DNA from: Brenneria bubanii
Lineage (GTDB): Bacteria > Pseudomonadota > Gammaproteobacteria > Enterobacterales > Enterobacteriaceae
Assembly (NCBI RefSeq): GCF_022378355.1
Contig: NZ_JAKMAJ010000008.1
Span: 124,001 to 188,000 of the forward strand
DNA length: 64,000 nucleotides
Reading direction: 5' to 3'
Shown here: piece by piece, positions 18,214 to 26,955 of the stretch
Layout: the number at the start of each line of letters is the position of its first letter
Numbering within the stretch: the stretch's first letter is position 1
Position numbers and translations under genes: made by a program
The notes under the pieces: generated by a model
Seen by the model: only the letters and a program-made list of their open reading frames with translations
What the model was told of the DNA's origin: nothing
Databases searched by the model: none

Positions 18214-19317
18214 ATGACGAGACATACAGACAGCATCGCTATTACGGCGGACGCCAGTGGCTTGACTACCGGGTTTATCAGCATGAGCGATGACGAGGCA
18301 TTACAGCTTGCCCGATCGCACTACGGCATTGAAGGCCGGGTGCGGCGTCTGGATACCGAGAAGGATGATACGTTTCAGCTGACGGATATGGCCCGCGGGC
18401 GGCAATATATTCTCAAGGTCGCCAATCCCGCCGAGCCGGCGGATGAGATCGACTTGCAGGACGCGCTGCTGAATTTTTTGCGGCAGGCGGACAACGCATT
18501 ACCGGTGCCAGCGGCGGTAGCCGATATTCAGGGCCGCACGATGGCGCGCATCACCGACGCGGCGGGCCAACAGCGCTATGTACGACTGCTGACCTATCTG
18601 GAAGGCACGCCGTTGGATAGCGTCGAGGCCTCTCCCCGGCAGCGGGAACTGGTGGGCGAGGTACTGGCCCGCCTGCGGCTGGCGATGGCGCAATTCGACC
18701 ATCCCGCCGCGCATCGTATCTTGTTTTGGGATGTTAAAAATCTCGGCAATCTGCAACCGCTGCTGGCGTCGGTTGAAAATAAACAACGGCAACGGCTCCT
18801 TGAACGAGGAATGGCACGTTTTCTGCAACTGTCTGCGCGTATTCAATCGCTGCCTTGTCAGGTATTGCACAATGATTTTAGCCAGTCGAATATTATCGTC
18901 GATCCTTGCGGCCGCGATTTCGTTACCGGGGTCATTGATTTCGGCGATACGGTCTACACCGCGGTCGCGGTCGATGTCGCCACCGCGTTGCTGAATCAAT
19001 TGCCGCGAGACGCCGCCGCCAATCCGCCGGACGATCTGTTCGCTCAGGGCCGTGATTTACTGCGCGGCTACCTGCGCCGGGCGCCGCTCAGCCAGGAGGA
19101 ACTGGCTTTATTACCGCATCTGGTGATGGGGCGTGTAATTGCTCGTGCGCTGATTACGCTGTGGCGCGCCCAACGCTTCCCGGATAACGCCCGCTATATT
19201 TTGCGCAATACCGAGCCGGGGTGGGGACAACTAACCTGGCTGCTGGCCCGTTCCAGCGATGAACTTTCGCAAACGTTTATGTCGATGATTCCGTTTTCAG
19301 GAGAACACCATGACTGA
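18214..19317 (+). CDS. APH-fold kinase, hydroxylysine-kinase-like
   Basis: This 367-residue protein has the aminoglycoside phosphotransferase fold: a nucleotide lobe with YILKVANPAEP (ATP lysine), the catalytic loop VLHNDFSQSNIIVD and the metal-binding VIDFGDTVYT. The N-terminal layout (ALQLARSHYGIEGRVRRLDTEKDDTFQL) resembles the small-molecule kinases found beside class-III phospholyases, such as hydroxylysine kinase, rather than antibiotic-resistance enzymes. It overlaps the following PLP gene by eight bases. The inferred role is to phosphorylate a hydroxyl of an amino alcohol so that the next enzyme can eliminate phosphate. The ATG at 18214 is preferred because upstream in-frame codons overlap the operator; the ATG at 18283 is an alternative. 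Confidence 0.78.
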   Translation: MTRHTDSIAITADASGLTTGFISMSDDEALQLARSHYGIEGRVRRLDTEKDDTFQLTDMARGRQYILKVANPAEPADEIDLQDALLNFLRQADNALPVPAAVADIQGRTMARITDAAGQQRYVRLLTYLEGTPLDSVEASPRQRELVGEVLARLRLAMAQFDHPAAHRILFWDVKNLGNLQPLLASVENKQRQRLLERGMARFLQLSARIQSLPCQVLHNDFSQSNIIVDPCGRDFVTGVIDFGDTVYTAVAVDVATALLNQLPRDAAANPPDDLFAQGRDLLRGYLRRAPLSQEELALLPHLVMGRVIARALITLWRAQRFPDNARYILRNTEPGWGQLTWLLARSSDELSQTFMSMIPFSGEHHD

Positions 19318-20665
19318 TTCCCATACAAGCCGCGGCAAGATGGTCAATGCCTTTAATCCCGATGATCTTGACCATCTTGATCCGGCCGACCGCGTCGCCA
19401 TTGAACGGCGCATTCGCCTGCTCGGCCCGGCCTATCGCCTGTTCTATCAGCAGCCGGTGGACGTGAGTCGGGGGCGGGGCGTGCGCCTGTATGATCGCCG
19501 CGGCAATGAATATCTGGACGCCTACAATAACGTGGTCTCGGTCGGACATGCGCATCCCCGAGTCGCCGATGCCATTAATGCGCAGATGCGTAAACTCTGC
19601 ACCCATACCCGCTACATTCAGGACGGTATTCTGGATTACGCCGAACAGCTGTTGCCGACGTTCGGCGGCAGAATGGCGGAACAGGGCCATATGATGTTTA
19701 CCTGCACCGGTTCGGAGGCCAACGATCTGGCGTTGCGTATCGCCCGTCACTACACCGGCCGGCAGGGGGTGATCATTACCTCCGAGGCCTACCACGGCAA
19801 TTCATTCCTGACCTCCGGCATTTCGCCGTCGTTGGGGGTTCATTCACCGCTCGGCCAATGGGTGCGCCGCGTGCCGGCGCCGGACTCGTATCGTCTGTCC
19901 AGCGCGGAAATGGGGCAGCGCATGGCGGAGCAGGTCGCCGCGCAGATCGTCGAATTACAGCGCTACGGAGAGGGTCTGGCGGCATTTATCGCCGACTCGG
20001 TATTTTCGTCCGACGGCATTTACGCCGATCCCACCGACCTGCTGGCGCCCGTCGCCGAAGTGGTGCGCGCGGCTGGCGGGTTATTTATCGCCGATGAGGT
20101 TCAGTCCGGCTTCGCCCGTACCGGCGATACGCTGTGGGGCTTTCAGCGCCATGGTATCGATCCGGACATCATTACCATGGGGAAACCGATGGGCAATGGC
20201 TACCCGGTGGCCGCGGTGGCCGTCACCCACGAAGCCGTCGAGCGTTTCGGCAGCGACCAGCGTTACTTCAATACCTTTGGCGGCAATTCGGTGGCTATCG
20301 CCGCCGCGCAGGCGACGTTTGATGTGATTCGCGACGAGCGGTTGCAGGAAAATGCCTATCGGGTCGGAAAATTTTTACGCGCCGGCTTGCGCGACATTGC
20401 CCAACGTTATCCGCAAATTGGCGATGTGCGCGGCACCGGACTGTATATCGGCGTCGAAATGGTCAGCGATCCTGAGCGCAAGACCCCGGATGCGCCCTTG
20501 GCGACGGCGATTGTCAACGGGCTGCGTGAGCGCCGGGTACTGATCTCGGCCACCGGTTACTCCGCCAACGTACTGAAAATTCGTCCTCCGCTGGTCTTTT
20601 CGGAAGACGACGCCAGCCAGCTACTCAGCGAAACGGAAGCGGTGTTGGCGCAGTTGCTCTTATAA
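19310..20665 (+). CDS. Class-III PLP enzyme, probable amino-alcohol-phosphate phospholyase
   Basis: This 451-residue fold-type I enzyme has the class-III aminotransferase core: YLDAYNNVVSVGHAHPRV, FTCTGSEANDLALRIAR, FIADEVQSGFARTG and the PLP lysine in ITMGKPMGNGYPVAAV. The combination of MGKPMGNG, YFNTFGGN, GDVRGTGLYIGVEMV and VLKIRPPLVFSEDDA is the pattern I recall for AGXT2L1/AGXT2L2-type phospholyases, which eliminate phosphate and ammonia from phosphoethanolamine or phosphohydroxylysine. The adjoining kinase supports that over ordinary transamination. It starts at 19310 after CAGGAG, inside the end of the kinase gene. The exact substrate is not determinable. Confidence 0.8.
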   Translation: MTDSHTSRGKMVNAFNPDDLDHLDPADRVAIERRIRLLGPAYRLFYQQPVDVSRGRGVRLYDRRGNEYLDAYNNVVSVGHAHPRVADAINAQMRKLCTHTRYIQDGILDYAEQLLPTFGGRMAEQGHMMFTCTGSEANDLALRIARHYTGRQGVIITSEAYHGNSFLTSGISPSLGVHSPLGQWVRRVPAPDSYRLSSAEMGQRMAEQVAAQIVELQRYGEGLAAFIADSVFSSDGIYADPTDLLAPVAEVVRAAGGLFIADEVQSGFARTGDTLWGFQRHGIDPDIITMGKPMGNGYPVAAVAVTHEAVERFGSDQRYFNTFGGNSVAIAAAQATFDVIRDERLQENAYRVGKFLRAGLRDIAQRYPQIGDVRGTGLYIGVEMVSDPERKTPDAPLATAIVNGLRERRVLISATGYSANVLKIRPPLVFSEDDASQLLSETEAVLAQLLL

Positions 20666-20709
20666 CGCGGTTCAGATCCGCGGCCCGGCGCAAAAAAGGC
20701 TGAACCGCG
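20666..20709. terminator. Hairpin between convergent aminotransferase-type gene and pirin
   Basis: CGCGGTTCAG (20666-20675) pairs with CTGAACCGCG (20700-20709), a 10-bp stem with a 24-base loop containing an A-run, directly after the stop codon and before the convergent pirin gene. Confidence 0.6.
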
Positions 20710-20734
20710 GGCGCGGCAGCTTGCGCCGGGTGAC

Positions 20735-21595
20735 TCAGAGCCTGACGTCGCCGAATGCGCCGGACTGATAGTCACGAATAGCCTCAGCAATCTCTTCGCG
20801 GGTATTCATGACAAAAGGCCCGTGCGAGACCACCGGCTCATTCAGCGGCGCTGCGTGCCCGAACAGGATCACCGCATCCGTGAAGGCCGTCATATTGACC
20901 TCATTGCCGTCATCATTCAGCTCAATCAAATGCTGAGGGTTGATCGGCACGCCGTCTATCGCCAGATTACCGCGCACCGTGTAGAGAAAAACGTTATGCC
21001 CCGGCGGCGTCGGCAGCGATATGTCGCTGCCGGGTTCCATGTTAACGGTCATCAGCGAGATACCGGTCAGCGAGTCGATCGGCGCCTTGTTGCCGGCAAA
21101 TTCGCCTGAAACCAGAGCGATCTTGACCCGCCCCTGGTCGAGCGTGATTTCCGGGATTTGATCTTTCTGGAGGCCGATGTAGGCCGGTTTGGTCATTTTT
21201 AGTCCGGATGGCAGATTCACCCACAGCTGCAGGATCTCCAGCAGACCGCCTTTTCGTTTAAAGGATTCGGGAGACAATTCCGCGTGAATCAGGCCGGACC
21301 CGGCGGTCATCCACTGTACGCCCCCGGCGCTAATGATGCTTTCATGACCGCCGCTGTCCAGATGAGAGAGTTCGCCGTCAAGGATGAAGGTAACCGTCTC
21401 AAAACCGCGGTGAGGATGGGGACCAAAAGGCAGACCGGCATTATCCGGCGGATAGACCTGAGGTCCGTGGTGGTTCAAAAACAGAAAGGGATCGATTTGC
21501 TCGACTTTGGGGCCGGGAAGCGGCCGGATCGTCGAGAGTTCAGCAATATCGTCGCGGTATGCCGGGTGCTGAAATTTGATCGTTCTACTGGTCAT
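20735..21595 (-). CDS. Pirin family protein
   Basis: This 286-residue bicupin protein has the pirin N-domain with metal ligands in FGPHPHRGFETVTF and GLIHAELSPE (His, His, His, Glu) and a pirin C-terminal domain. Family members include quercetin 2,3-dioxygenase-active proteins in E. coli and regulatory partners in other bacteria; which applies here cannot be told. It is longer than E. coli YhhW (about 231 residues) because the second cupin is complete. It lies between the kinase/phospholyase cluster and the LysR gene and is divergent from the latter, with a 171-base shared control region. Confidence 0.88.
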   Translation of the reverse strand: MTSRTIKFQHPAYRDDIAELSTIRPLPGPKVEQIDPFLFLNHHGPQVYPPDNAGLPFGPHPHRGFETVTFILDGELSHLDSGGHESIISAGGVQWMTAGSGLIHAELSPESFKRKGGLLEILQLWVNLPSGLKMTKPAYIGLQKDQIPEITLDQGRVKIALVSGEFAGNKAPIDSLTGISLMTVNMEPGSDISLPTPPGHNVFLYTVRGNLAIDGVPINPQHLIELNDDGNEVNMTAFTDAVILFGHAAPLNEPVVSHGPFVMNTREEIAEAIRDYQSGAFGDVRL

Positions 21596-21766
21596 GCATG
21601 ATCCCCCAGGTAAGGTTTTATCCCCTTCATCTTGCCGGTTATCGGCGTGATGATGTCATGACTCGGCGCCGGCGATAACTTCTCTTTGATAGCTTTCACA
21701 GTTCATCCGCGGCGATTTCGCTATAGTGGCACCCTGTTAGCCTCGCCTCAAGTGGAAGCATTTGCG

Positions 21767-22675
21767 ATGAAAATGCAGTTGTTTTACGAATTCATTCAGC
21801 TGTCTGAATTGCTTAACTTCAGTCGGGCGGCAAAGAAAATGAATATGACACAGCCGGTTTTAAGCCGCCATATGAAATCGCTGGAAGAACAATTCGGCGC
21901 TGAACTGTTCCGGCGTGACACTCACAGCGTGGAACTGACGTCGACGGGAAAATTATTATGCGCAGAAGCCCGCAAGATCGTTCAGCAGTATGAAAGTTCG
22001 GTCTCCGTGGTAAACGCATTTACCGGCAAAAGCCGCCGTCGGCTGACCATTACCTATCTGGGCGAAGCCATTCAACATGTGCTGGTTGAATTACTGACCC
22101 AGTTTCAACGCAATCACCCCGACATTATGGTGGAATGCCGCGATAGCGAGTTGGATGAAGCGTTACTCTTTCTGGAAGATCACACCTGCGATCTGGGTTT
22201 TTTAGTTCGGCCGAATTTCTTGGAAAATCAAAAATTCAGTTCTTTGCCGTTTCAGACCGATTCACTGTGCGTGGTGGTGAATAAAAATCATCCGCTGGCC
22301 GGGAAAGCGCGGGTATCGCTAAGGGAAGTCAGCGAATGGCCGATCATTCGTGTCGATCCCCGCGAATTTTTGTTGTCAGAAGAATACAGCACGCGATTTT
22401 TTGATTGTTATCACATTGATTTTAATCTGGATAAGGAATATCCCAACCTGAAAACCTGCTGTTTTAATCTGGAGTTCAGAGATCGGGTCGCGCTATTGAT
22501 GCCGAAGCATCGCGGCTATTTACTCGGCGCCAACTGCGTATTGCTGGATGTGTTGGAGACGGATTACTGGTTCAACCTGGAATTGGTATGGGACAATAAA
22601 AACGCCAACCCCTGTATTTCTCTTTTTTTAAATGAATTTACGTGTTTTTTAAATGAAAAACCCCTGGTTTCCTAA
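21767..22675 (+). CDS. LysR family transcriptional regulator
   Basis: This 302-residue regulator begins MKMQLFYEFIQLSELLNFSRAAKKMNMTQPVLSRHMKSLEEQFG, a standard LysR winged helix with the recognition helix at about residues 28-48, followed by a linker helix and a periplasmic-binding-like effector domain. It is the first gene on this strand before the crotonase/BKACE cluster and points the same way, separated by 398 bases that contain a CRP-like site. Activation of that cluster by a pathway intermediate is inferred. The ATG at 21767 follows GTGGAAG; an open frame upstream to 21686 adds an atypical N-terminus and is not used. Confidence 0.88.
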   Translation: MKMQLFYEFIQLSELLNFSRAAKKMNMTQPVLSRHMKSLEEQFGAELFRRDTHSVELTSTGKLLCAEARKIVQQYESSVSVVNAFTGKSRRRLTITYLGEAIQHVLVELLTQFQRNHPDIMVECRDSELDEALLFLEDHTCDLGFLVRPNFLENQKFSSLPFQTDSLCVVVNKNHPLAGKARVSLREVSEWPIIRVDPREFLLSEEYSTRFFDCYHIDFNLDKEYPNLKTCCFNLEFRDRVALLMPKHRGYLLGANCVLLDVLETDYWFNLELVWDNKNANPCISLFLNEFTCFLNEKPLVS

Positions 22676-22863
22676 GTGATGATTTATTGATGAATACTGT
22701 CTTTATTTATCACGATTTATCTGTTTTATATCTGATGGTAGCGCCGGTCATTAAAAGTAAAAATCAAATGTGATGTATGTCTCATTAATATCAATTCAAT
22801 GACTTTCCTTTCTCTTTCCATATTTTTACTTTTTGCTTTTTAATTTCATTATCTTTTGTTTTT

Positions 22864-22891
22864 AAATGAAAAAATAATTATTTTTTCATTT
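22864..22891. repeat. Perfect 28-base palindrome
   Basis: The left arm AAATGAAAAAATAA is exactly complementary to the right arm TTATTTTTTCATTT with no loop. It may act as a bidirectional terminator with T-runs for the LysR transcript or as a protein-binding site; the sequence alone does not decide. Confidence 0.6.
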
Positions 22892-22997
22892 TTTAGTATG
22901 GCTATGTGGAAAATGCATAACCGGGAAAATAAAAAGAATTTCTACTGAAATTGGCGCGGTGATAGGTTTTTATTGTCGGGAGATGCCAGAGATAAAA

Positions 22998-23013
22998 TGT
23001 GAATTACATCACT
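22998..23013. promoter_or_regulatory. CRP-like binding site
   Basis: TGTGAATTACATCACT matches the CRP consensus TGTGA-N6-TCACA at nine of ten positions. It is centred about 68 bases before the crotonase start codon, which suggests cAMP-CRP activation of the cluster, that is, catabolite repression. Confidence 0.65.
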
Positions 23014-23073
23014 TAAGTCGACGTTACTTCCAATAATTCCAGTTAATTAAATAAAGCCGTATAGGAGTTGAAG

Positions 23074-24069
23074 ATGGTGATTAAAGCTAATTATGAGTCC
23101 GATGCCGGAAAACGTAAAGAAATGTCACATAAGGAATTGGGCACTATTCCCCCGATGCCTTTCGAAGAGTATTCGGAAAAACTCAAACACTGTTTCACCA
23201 TGAAACGGAAGAACGGAATTCTCGAAGCCCGTCTGCATACCAATGGCGATAGTCTGCAATGGGGCGCGCCTGCGCACCAGGCGTTGCATTATTTCTTCGA
23301 CTGGGCCGGCAGGGATCCAGACAACGAAATTATCATTCTCGGCGGCACCGGCAAGGACTTTATGAAAGGGATTGGCCGACTGGATGAAAAGGGCAACTGG
23401 CTCCCGGCCACCGAGTTCTCTTCCGCGCCGGATGAAGCGTGGAAAATGTATGAGTATCAGTACTATGACGGTACTAACGACATTGAAGGCCAGGTCTTTG
23501 ATGTTGAGGTTCCCACCATCGGCGTATGGAACGGCGCGGCTTTCCATACCGACCTGGTGCTGTTCAGCGATATCACCCTGTGTACCGAAGACGCCTGGAC
23601 CACCGAGATGCACTTTCGCACCAACATGGTGCCCGGCGACGGCGTGCAAATCGCCTGGCGTGAATTAATGGGGCGCAAGCGTTATGCCTACGCTGAGCTG
23701 ACCGGTGAAATCATTACCGCCCGTAAGGCGCTTTCCCTCGGCATGGTCAATGAGATATGTCCCGACACGGACGCGGCTTATGACCGCGCCTGGGAAATCG
23801 CTGAATTGATTATGCGCACCGGCACCCGCGTCACCCGCCGTATTACCACGCAGCAACTGCGTAAAGCCTGGAAAGAAGACATCGCCAACGAACTGCGCAA
23901 CGCCTTCGCCACCGAAATGTTCGTCACCGCCACCGAGCACTCTCCGCACGAAGCCAACTACTGGATGTGGGCGCACGAAGAGGCAGAACTGGTCAAGGCC
24001 GCCGAGAAGAAAGGCAAGATTGTTCGTCCGCGTATTGACGGTGGTCAGGAGGAGGACGAAATCAAGTAG
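23074..24069 (+). CDS. Crotonase-fold carbon-carbon hydrolase, 6-oxocamphor-hydrolase-like
   Basis: This 331-residue crotonase superfamily protein is not an ordinary enoyl-CoA hydratase. The stretch from PFEEYSEK (about residue 29) to MVPGDG (190) follows the pattern of Rhodococcus 6-oxocamphor hydrolase as I recall it. The residues expected for its catalysis are present: His68 in APAHQA, His158 in NGAAFH, His180 in TEMHF, Asp189 in VPGDG and a Glu near 281. That enzyme opens a cyclic beta-diketone by retro-Claisen water addition and uses no CoA. The C-terminal 40 residues are an extra charged tail. TAGGAG supports the ATG at 23074. It is the first gene after the CRP site and precedes the BKACE gene, so it probably forms the keto acid that later steps cut. 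The substrate is inferred only as a beta-dicarbonyl. Confidence 0.8.
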   Translation: MVIKANYESDAGKRKEMSHKELGTIPPMPFEEYSEKLKHCFTMKRKNGILEARLHTNGDSLQWGAPAHQALHYFFDWAGRDPDNEIIILGGTGKDFMKGIGRLDEKGNWLPATEFSSAPDEAWKMYEYQYYDGTNDIEGQVFDVEVPTIGVWNGAAFHTDLVLFSDITLCTEDAWTTEMHFRTNMVPGDGVQIAWRELMGRKRYAYAELTGEIITARKALSLGMVNEICPDTDAAYDRAWEIAELIMRTGTRVTRRITTQQLRKAWKEDIANELRNAFATEMFVTATEHSPHEANYWMWAHEEAELVKAAEKKGKIVRPRIDGGQEEDEIK

Positions 24070-24243
24070 GGGTTTATTGACGCGGCGTATCTCAGCGCCA
24101 TAGCCATTTTGTCAACGGTGGCCGTCCATGCGGTCACCCAAGCGGGTAAGCGTTCGGTTTACGCCCGCCGATATCAGAATGACCGATGTGTATAGGCAAT
24201 CGATTGATTTAACAATTATAAAAACTGTGAACGGGGAAAATCC

Positions 24244-25083
24244 ATGAACACAGGCAACGACGTGATTATTTCCGCCGCGCTCACCGGTGCGGTAACACCA
24301 AAAGAGATTAATGAACATATTCCGCTGACGCCAGAGGAAATCGCCGCCGACGCCTATCGCTGCTGGCAGGCGGGCGCCGCCATCGTACATCTCCATATGC
24401 GCGACGATCGCGGCATGGGCGCCATGGACTGCGACAAGTTTGCTGAAACGCTGCGCCTGTTGCGTGGCTACCATGACTGCGATGTGATCATCAACTGCAC
24501 CACATCCGGCGATCATCGCGCCAGCGACGCGCAACGGATGGCGCACGTTTCCCGGCTGGATGGCATTGAAATGGCCTCCTGGGACGCCGGATCGTTTAAC
24601 TGGATGCCCGGCGGCGTATTTATCAACTCGCCGCAGTTCCTCGGCCAACTGGGTGAAATTCTGACCGAGCGGGCGATCAAGCCGGAAGTGGAAATCTTCG
24701 ACAGCGGCATGCTGGGCGTCGCCGGCTATTTTGTCGAACAGGGCAAGCTGCCGTCTCCCTTGCATTATCAATTCTGTCTCGGCGTGCCGGGCGGTATGCC
24801 CGCCACGGTAGAGAACCTGAATTATCTGGTTTCGCATATCCCCGCCGCCGCCACCTGGTCGGCCTTCGGCGTCGGCAAGCACCATCTGCCGATCCTGTTC
24901 TCCACTCTGGCGCTGGGCGGACATGTGCGGGTCGGTCTGGAAGACAATGTCTATTTCAGCAAAGGGGTAAAAGCCACCAACCCTCAATTGGTGGAGCGCG
25001 CCGCGCAGGCCATCCGCCTGTTTGGCAAACAGGTGGCCACGCCGGCCGGCGCCAGAAAAACGCTGGGGATCCGTCCTCTATAG
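24244..25083 (+). CDS. BKACE family beta-keto acid cleavage enzyme
   Basis: This 279-residue TIM-barrel protein belongs to the BKACE (DUF849) family, zinc enzymes that react a beta-keto acid with acetyl-CoA to give acetoacetate plus a new acyl-CoA. Visible features are VIISAALTGAV at the N-terminus, the zinc-binding HLH in AAIVHLHMRDD, the NCTTSG loop, and VRVGLEDNVYFSKG near the C-terminus carrying the catalytic or metal Glu. Family members act on 3-keto-5-aminohexanoate, dehydrocarnitine, triacetate and similar acids; which applies here is open. Downstream thiolase and CoA-transferase genes can activate and split the acetoacetate. The gap of 174 bases after the crotonase has no gene. Confidence 0.9.
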   Translation: MNTGNDVIISAALTGAVTPKEINEHIPLTPEEIAADAYRCWQAGAAIVHLHMRDDRGMGAMDCDKFAETLRLLRGYHDCDVIINCTTSGDHRASDAQRMAHVSRLDGIEMASWDAGSFNWMPGGVFINSPQFLGQLGEILTERAIKPEVEIFDSGMLGVAGYFVEQGKLPSPLHYQFCLGVPGGMPATVENLNYLVSHIPAAATWSAFGVGKHHLPILFSTLALGGHVRVGLEDNVYFSKGVKATNPQLVERAAQAIRLFGKQVATPAGARKTLGIRPL

Positions 25084-25117
25084 CGCTCCCTTTCTGCAGT
25101 TATATCGGGAAAAAAGT

Positions 25118-26287
25118 ATGAAAGAAGCAGTCATTGTTTCGGCGGTTCGTACGCCGATCGGCAGGTGTCGCGGTACCCTGGCTCCGGTTCCGGCGCATAA
25201 GCTGGGCGCGCTGGCGGTGAAAGAGGCGGTGCGCCGGATCGAAATCGATCCTGAGAGCATTGATGATGTCATCTTTGCCAATTTAATGAACAACGAAATC
25301 AATAATATGGGACGAATGGTGGCGCTGCAAGCGGGGCTGCCGATTACGGTGCCTGGCATTACGCTCGATCGCCAGTGCGCCGCCTCGTTAAACGCGCTGG
25401 CCTACGGCGCGATTCAGATCATGGCCGGGTTTGCCGAAACGCTGGTCGTGGGGGGCGTGGAGAGCGATTCCCGCCGCACCTGGTCGCTGGAAAAAACCGA
25501 AATCGCCTATTCGGTACAGCCGCCGCGCTTTGTGGATATTCACACCTCGCCGGACCATCTGGGCAATCCCTCCATGGGCATCACGGCGGAAAACATCGCC
25601 CGGCGTTATGAACTCAGCCGCCGCGAGCTGGATGAATTTTCGCTGCGCAGTCACCGGCTGGCTGCCGCCGCCTGGCAGGAAGGCCGCTTTGACGGGCAGG
25701 TCGTGCCGGTTTCGCTGCCGGACAGGAAAGGACGGGAAATCGTGATCCAGCGGGATGAATCGGTACGTCCCGACTGCTCGCTGGATTCGCTGTCCGCGCT
25801 GCGCCCCTGTTTTTGCGACGACGGCATCGTCACCGCGGGCAACAGTTCGCCGATGAGCGACGGCGCCGGCGCGCTGGTGCTGATGGAACGTTCGCTGGCG
25901 CAGGCGAGAGGACTGGATATTTTGGCGGTATTTCGCGGTTATGCCGCCGCCGGGGTCGATCCCAACTTTATGGGGCTGGGGCCGGTGCCCGCCACCGCTA
26001 AACTGCTGCGCCAGAACGCCCTGGCGGTTAACGACATTGACCTGTGGGAACTGAACGAGGCTTTCGCCGCGCAGTCGCTGGCCTGTATCCGCGATATCGG
26101 TATGGATCCACATCGGGTCAACCCGAACGGCGGGGCGATCGCGCTGGGACATCCGCTGGCCGGCAGCGGCGCCATTCTGGCGACCAAAGCCGTTTATGAC
26201 ATGCAACGCCGTCATCTGAACAACGCCGTGATTACCTTTTGCGTCGGCGGCGGTCAGGGCGTGGCGGTTCTGCTGACGAGGGAATGA
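25118..26287 (+). CDS. Thiolase (acetyl-CoA acyltransferase family)
   Basis: This 389-residue thiolase has the nucleophilic Cys in TLDRQCAASLNALA (about residue 90), the GHPLAGSGA histidine motif and the C-terminal [10 protein letters not shown] cysteine. It splits a 3-ketoacyl-CoA with CoA. It starts with ATG at 25118; a longer open frame begins inside the BKACE gene but would overlap its end without a ribosome site. It overlaps the CoA-transferase A region, with the two genes only two bases apart. A second thiolase gene lies at 30197, so the route may release acetyl-CoA at two successive cuts. Confidence 0.92.
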   Translation: MKEAVIVSAVRTPIGRCRGTLAPVPAHKLGALAVKEAVRRIEIDPESIDDVIFANLMNNEINNMGRMVALQAGLPITVPGITLDRQCAASLNALAYGAIQIMAGFAETLVVGGVESDSRRTWSLEKTEIAYSVQPPRFVDIHTSPDHLGNPSMGITAENIARRYELSRRELDEFSLRSHRLAAAAWQEGRFDGQVVPVSLPDRKGREIVIQRDESVRPDCSLDSLSALRPCFCDDGIVTAGNSSPMSDGAGALVLMERSLAQARGLDILAVFRGYAAAGVDPNFMGLGPVPATAKLLRQNALAVNDIDLWELNEAFAAQSLACIRDIGMDPHRVNPNGGAIALGHPLAGSGAILATKAVYDMQRRHLNNAVITFCVGGGQGVAVLLTRE

Positions 26288-26289
26288 TC

Positions 26290-26955
26290 ATGGCGGGAAA
26301 ACTCGCTTCAACAGATGAAATCATCGGTCTGTTTCAGGACGGACAGACGTTAATGTGCGGCGGTTTCGCCAACCATGGCGTGCCCAATCGGCTTATTCAG
26401 TGCGTGATCGACAGCGGCGCGCGGCATTTCACCCTGATTGCCAACGATTCCGGCGACGCGGATCTCACCGTGGGCCGACTTATCCACCACGGATTGGTGG
26501 ACAAGCTGATTGCGTCGCATATCGGGCGCAACACCGAAACGGTGGCGCTGGTCGCCGCCGGAAAAATCGAACTGGAACTGGTGCCGCAAGGCAGTTTGGC
26601 CGAACGGATGCGCTGCGGCGGTTCGGGGCTGGGCGGCGTGCTGACCAAAACCGGCATCGGCACGATGGTGGAAGAGGGCAAGCACAGCGTCATGGTCGGC
26701 GGCGAGCGCTATCTGCTGGAAACGGCACTACAGGCGGATATCGGTCTGGTGCGCGCGCGCGCCGCCGATCCGCTGGGCAATCTGACCTATCGCGGCACCA
26801 TGCGCAACTTTAATCCGCTGGTCGCCAAGGCTTCCCGCCTGACGCTGGCGGATACCGACATGCTGGTGGACGTGGATGAACTCGGCGTCGACGGCATCAT
26901 CACCCCCGGCGCCTACGTGGACAAGATTCTGATGTCGCAAGGAGAACGGTTATGA
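26290..26955 (+). CDS. CoA-transferase subunit A
   Basis: This 221-residue subunit of the 3-oxoacid/acetate CoA-transferase family I opens with KLASTDEIIGLFQDGQTLMCGGFANHGVPNRLI and contains GLGGVLTKTGIGTMVEEGK and the ADIGLVRARAADPLGNLTYRG block. It moves CoA from an acyl-CoA to a free acid such as acetoacetate, together with subunit B. The ATG at 26290 lies two bases after the thiolase stop; an ATG at 26284 is an alternative. The overlap with subunit B (ATGA at 26952) indicates coupled translation. Confidence 0.92.
   Translation: MAGKLASTDEIIGLFQDGQTLMCGGFANHGVPNRLIQCVIDSGARHFTLIANDSGDADLTVGRLIHHGLVDKLIASHIGRNTETVALVAAGKIELELVPQGSLAERMRCGGSGLGGVLTKTGIGTMVEEGKHSVMVGGERYLLETALQADIGLVRARAADPLGNLTYRGTMRNFNPLVAKASRLTLADTDMLVDVDELGVDGIITPGAYVDKILMSQGERL

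Larger units (their letters stand above)
22676..23073. other. AT-rich control region of the crotonase/BKACE cluster
   Basis: No ORF is supported in this 398-base interval. It is strongly AT-rich and holds a perfect 28-base palindrome (22864-22891) and a CRP-like site near its right end, listed separately. It is the likely promoter region for the catabolic operon beginning at 23074. Confidence 0.6.

Noticed and set aside
18214-19317. Antibiotic resistance phosphotransferase
   Set aside because: The fold is shared, but the neighbouring phospholyase-type gene, GntR operator and importer indicate a catabolic kinase.
23074-24069. Enoyl-CoA hydratase
   Set aside because: The crotonase fold is right, but active-site residues fit the carbon-carbon hydrolase branch better.
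24112-24987. Minus-strand open frame of 291 codons
   Set aside because: Antisense to the BKACE gene, which is strongly conserved; composition is that of a shadow frame.
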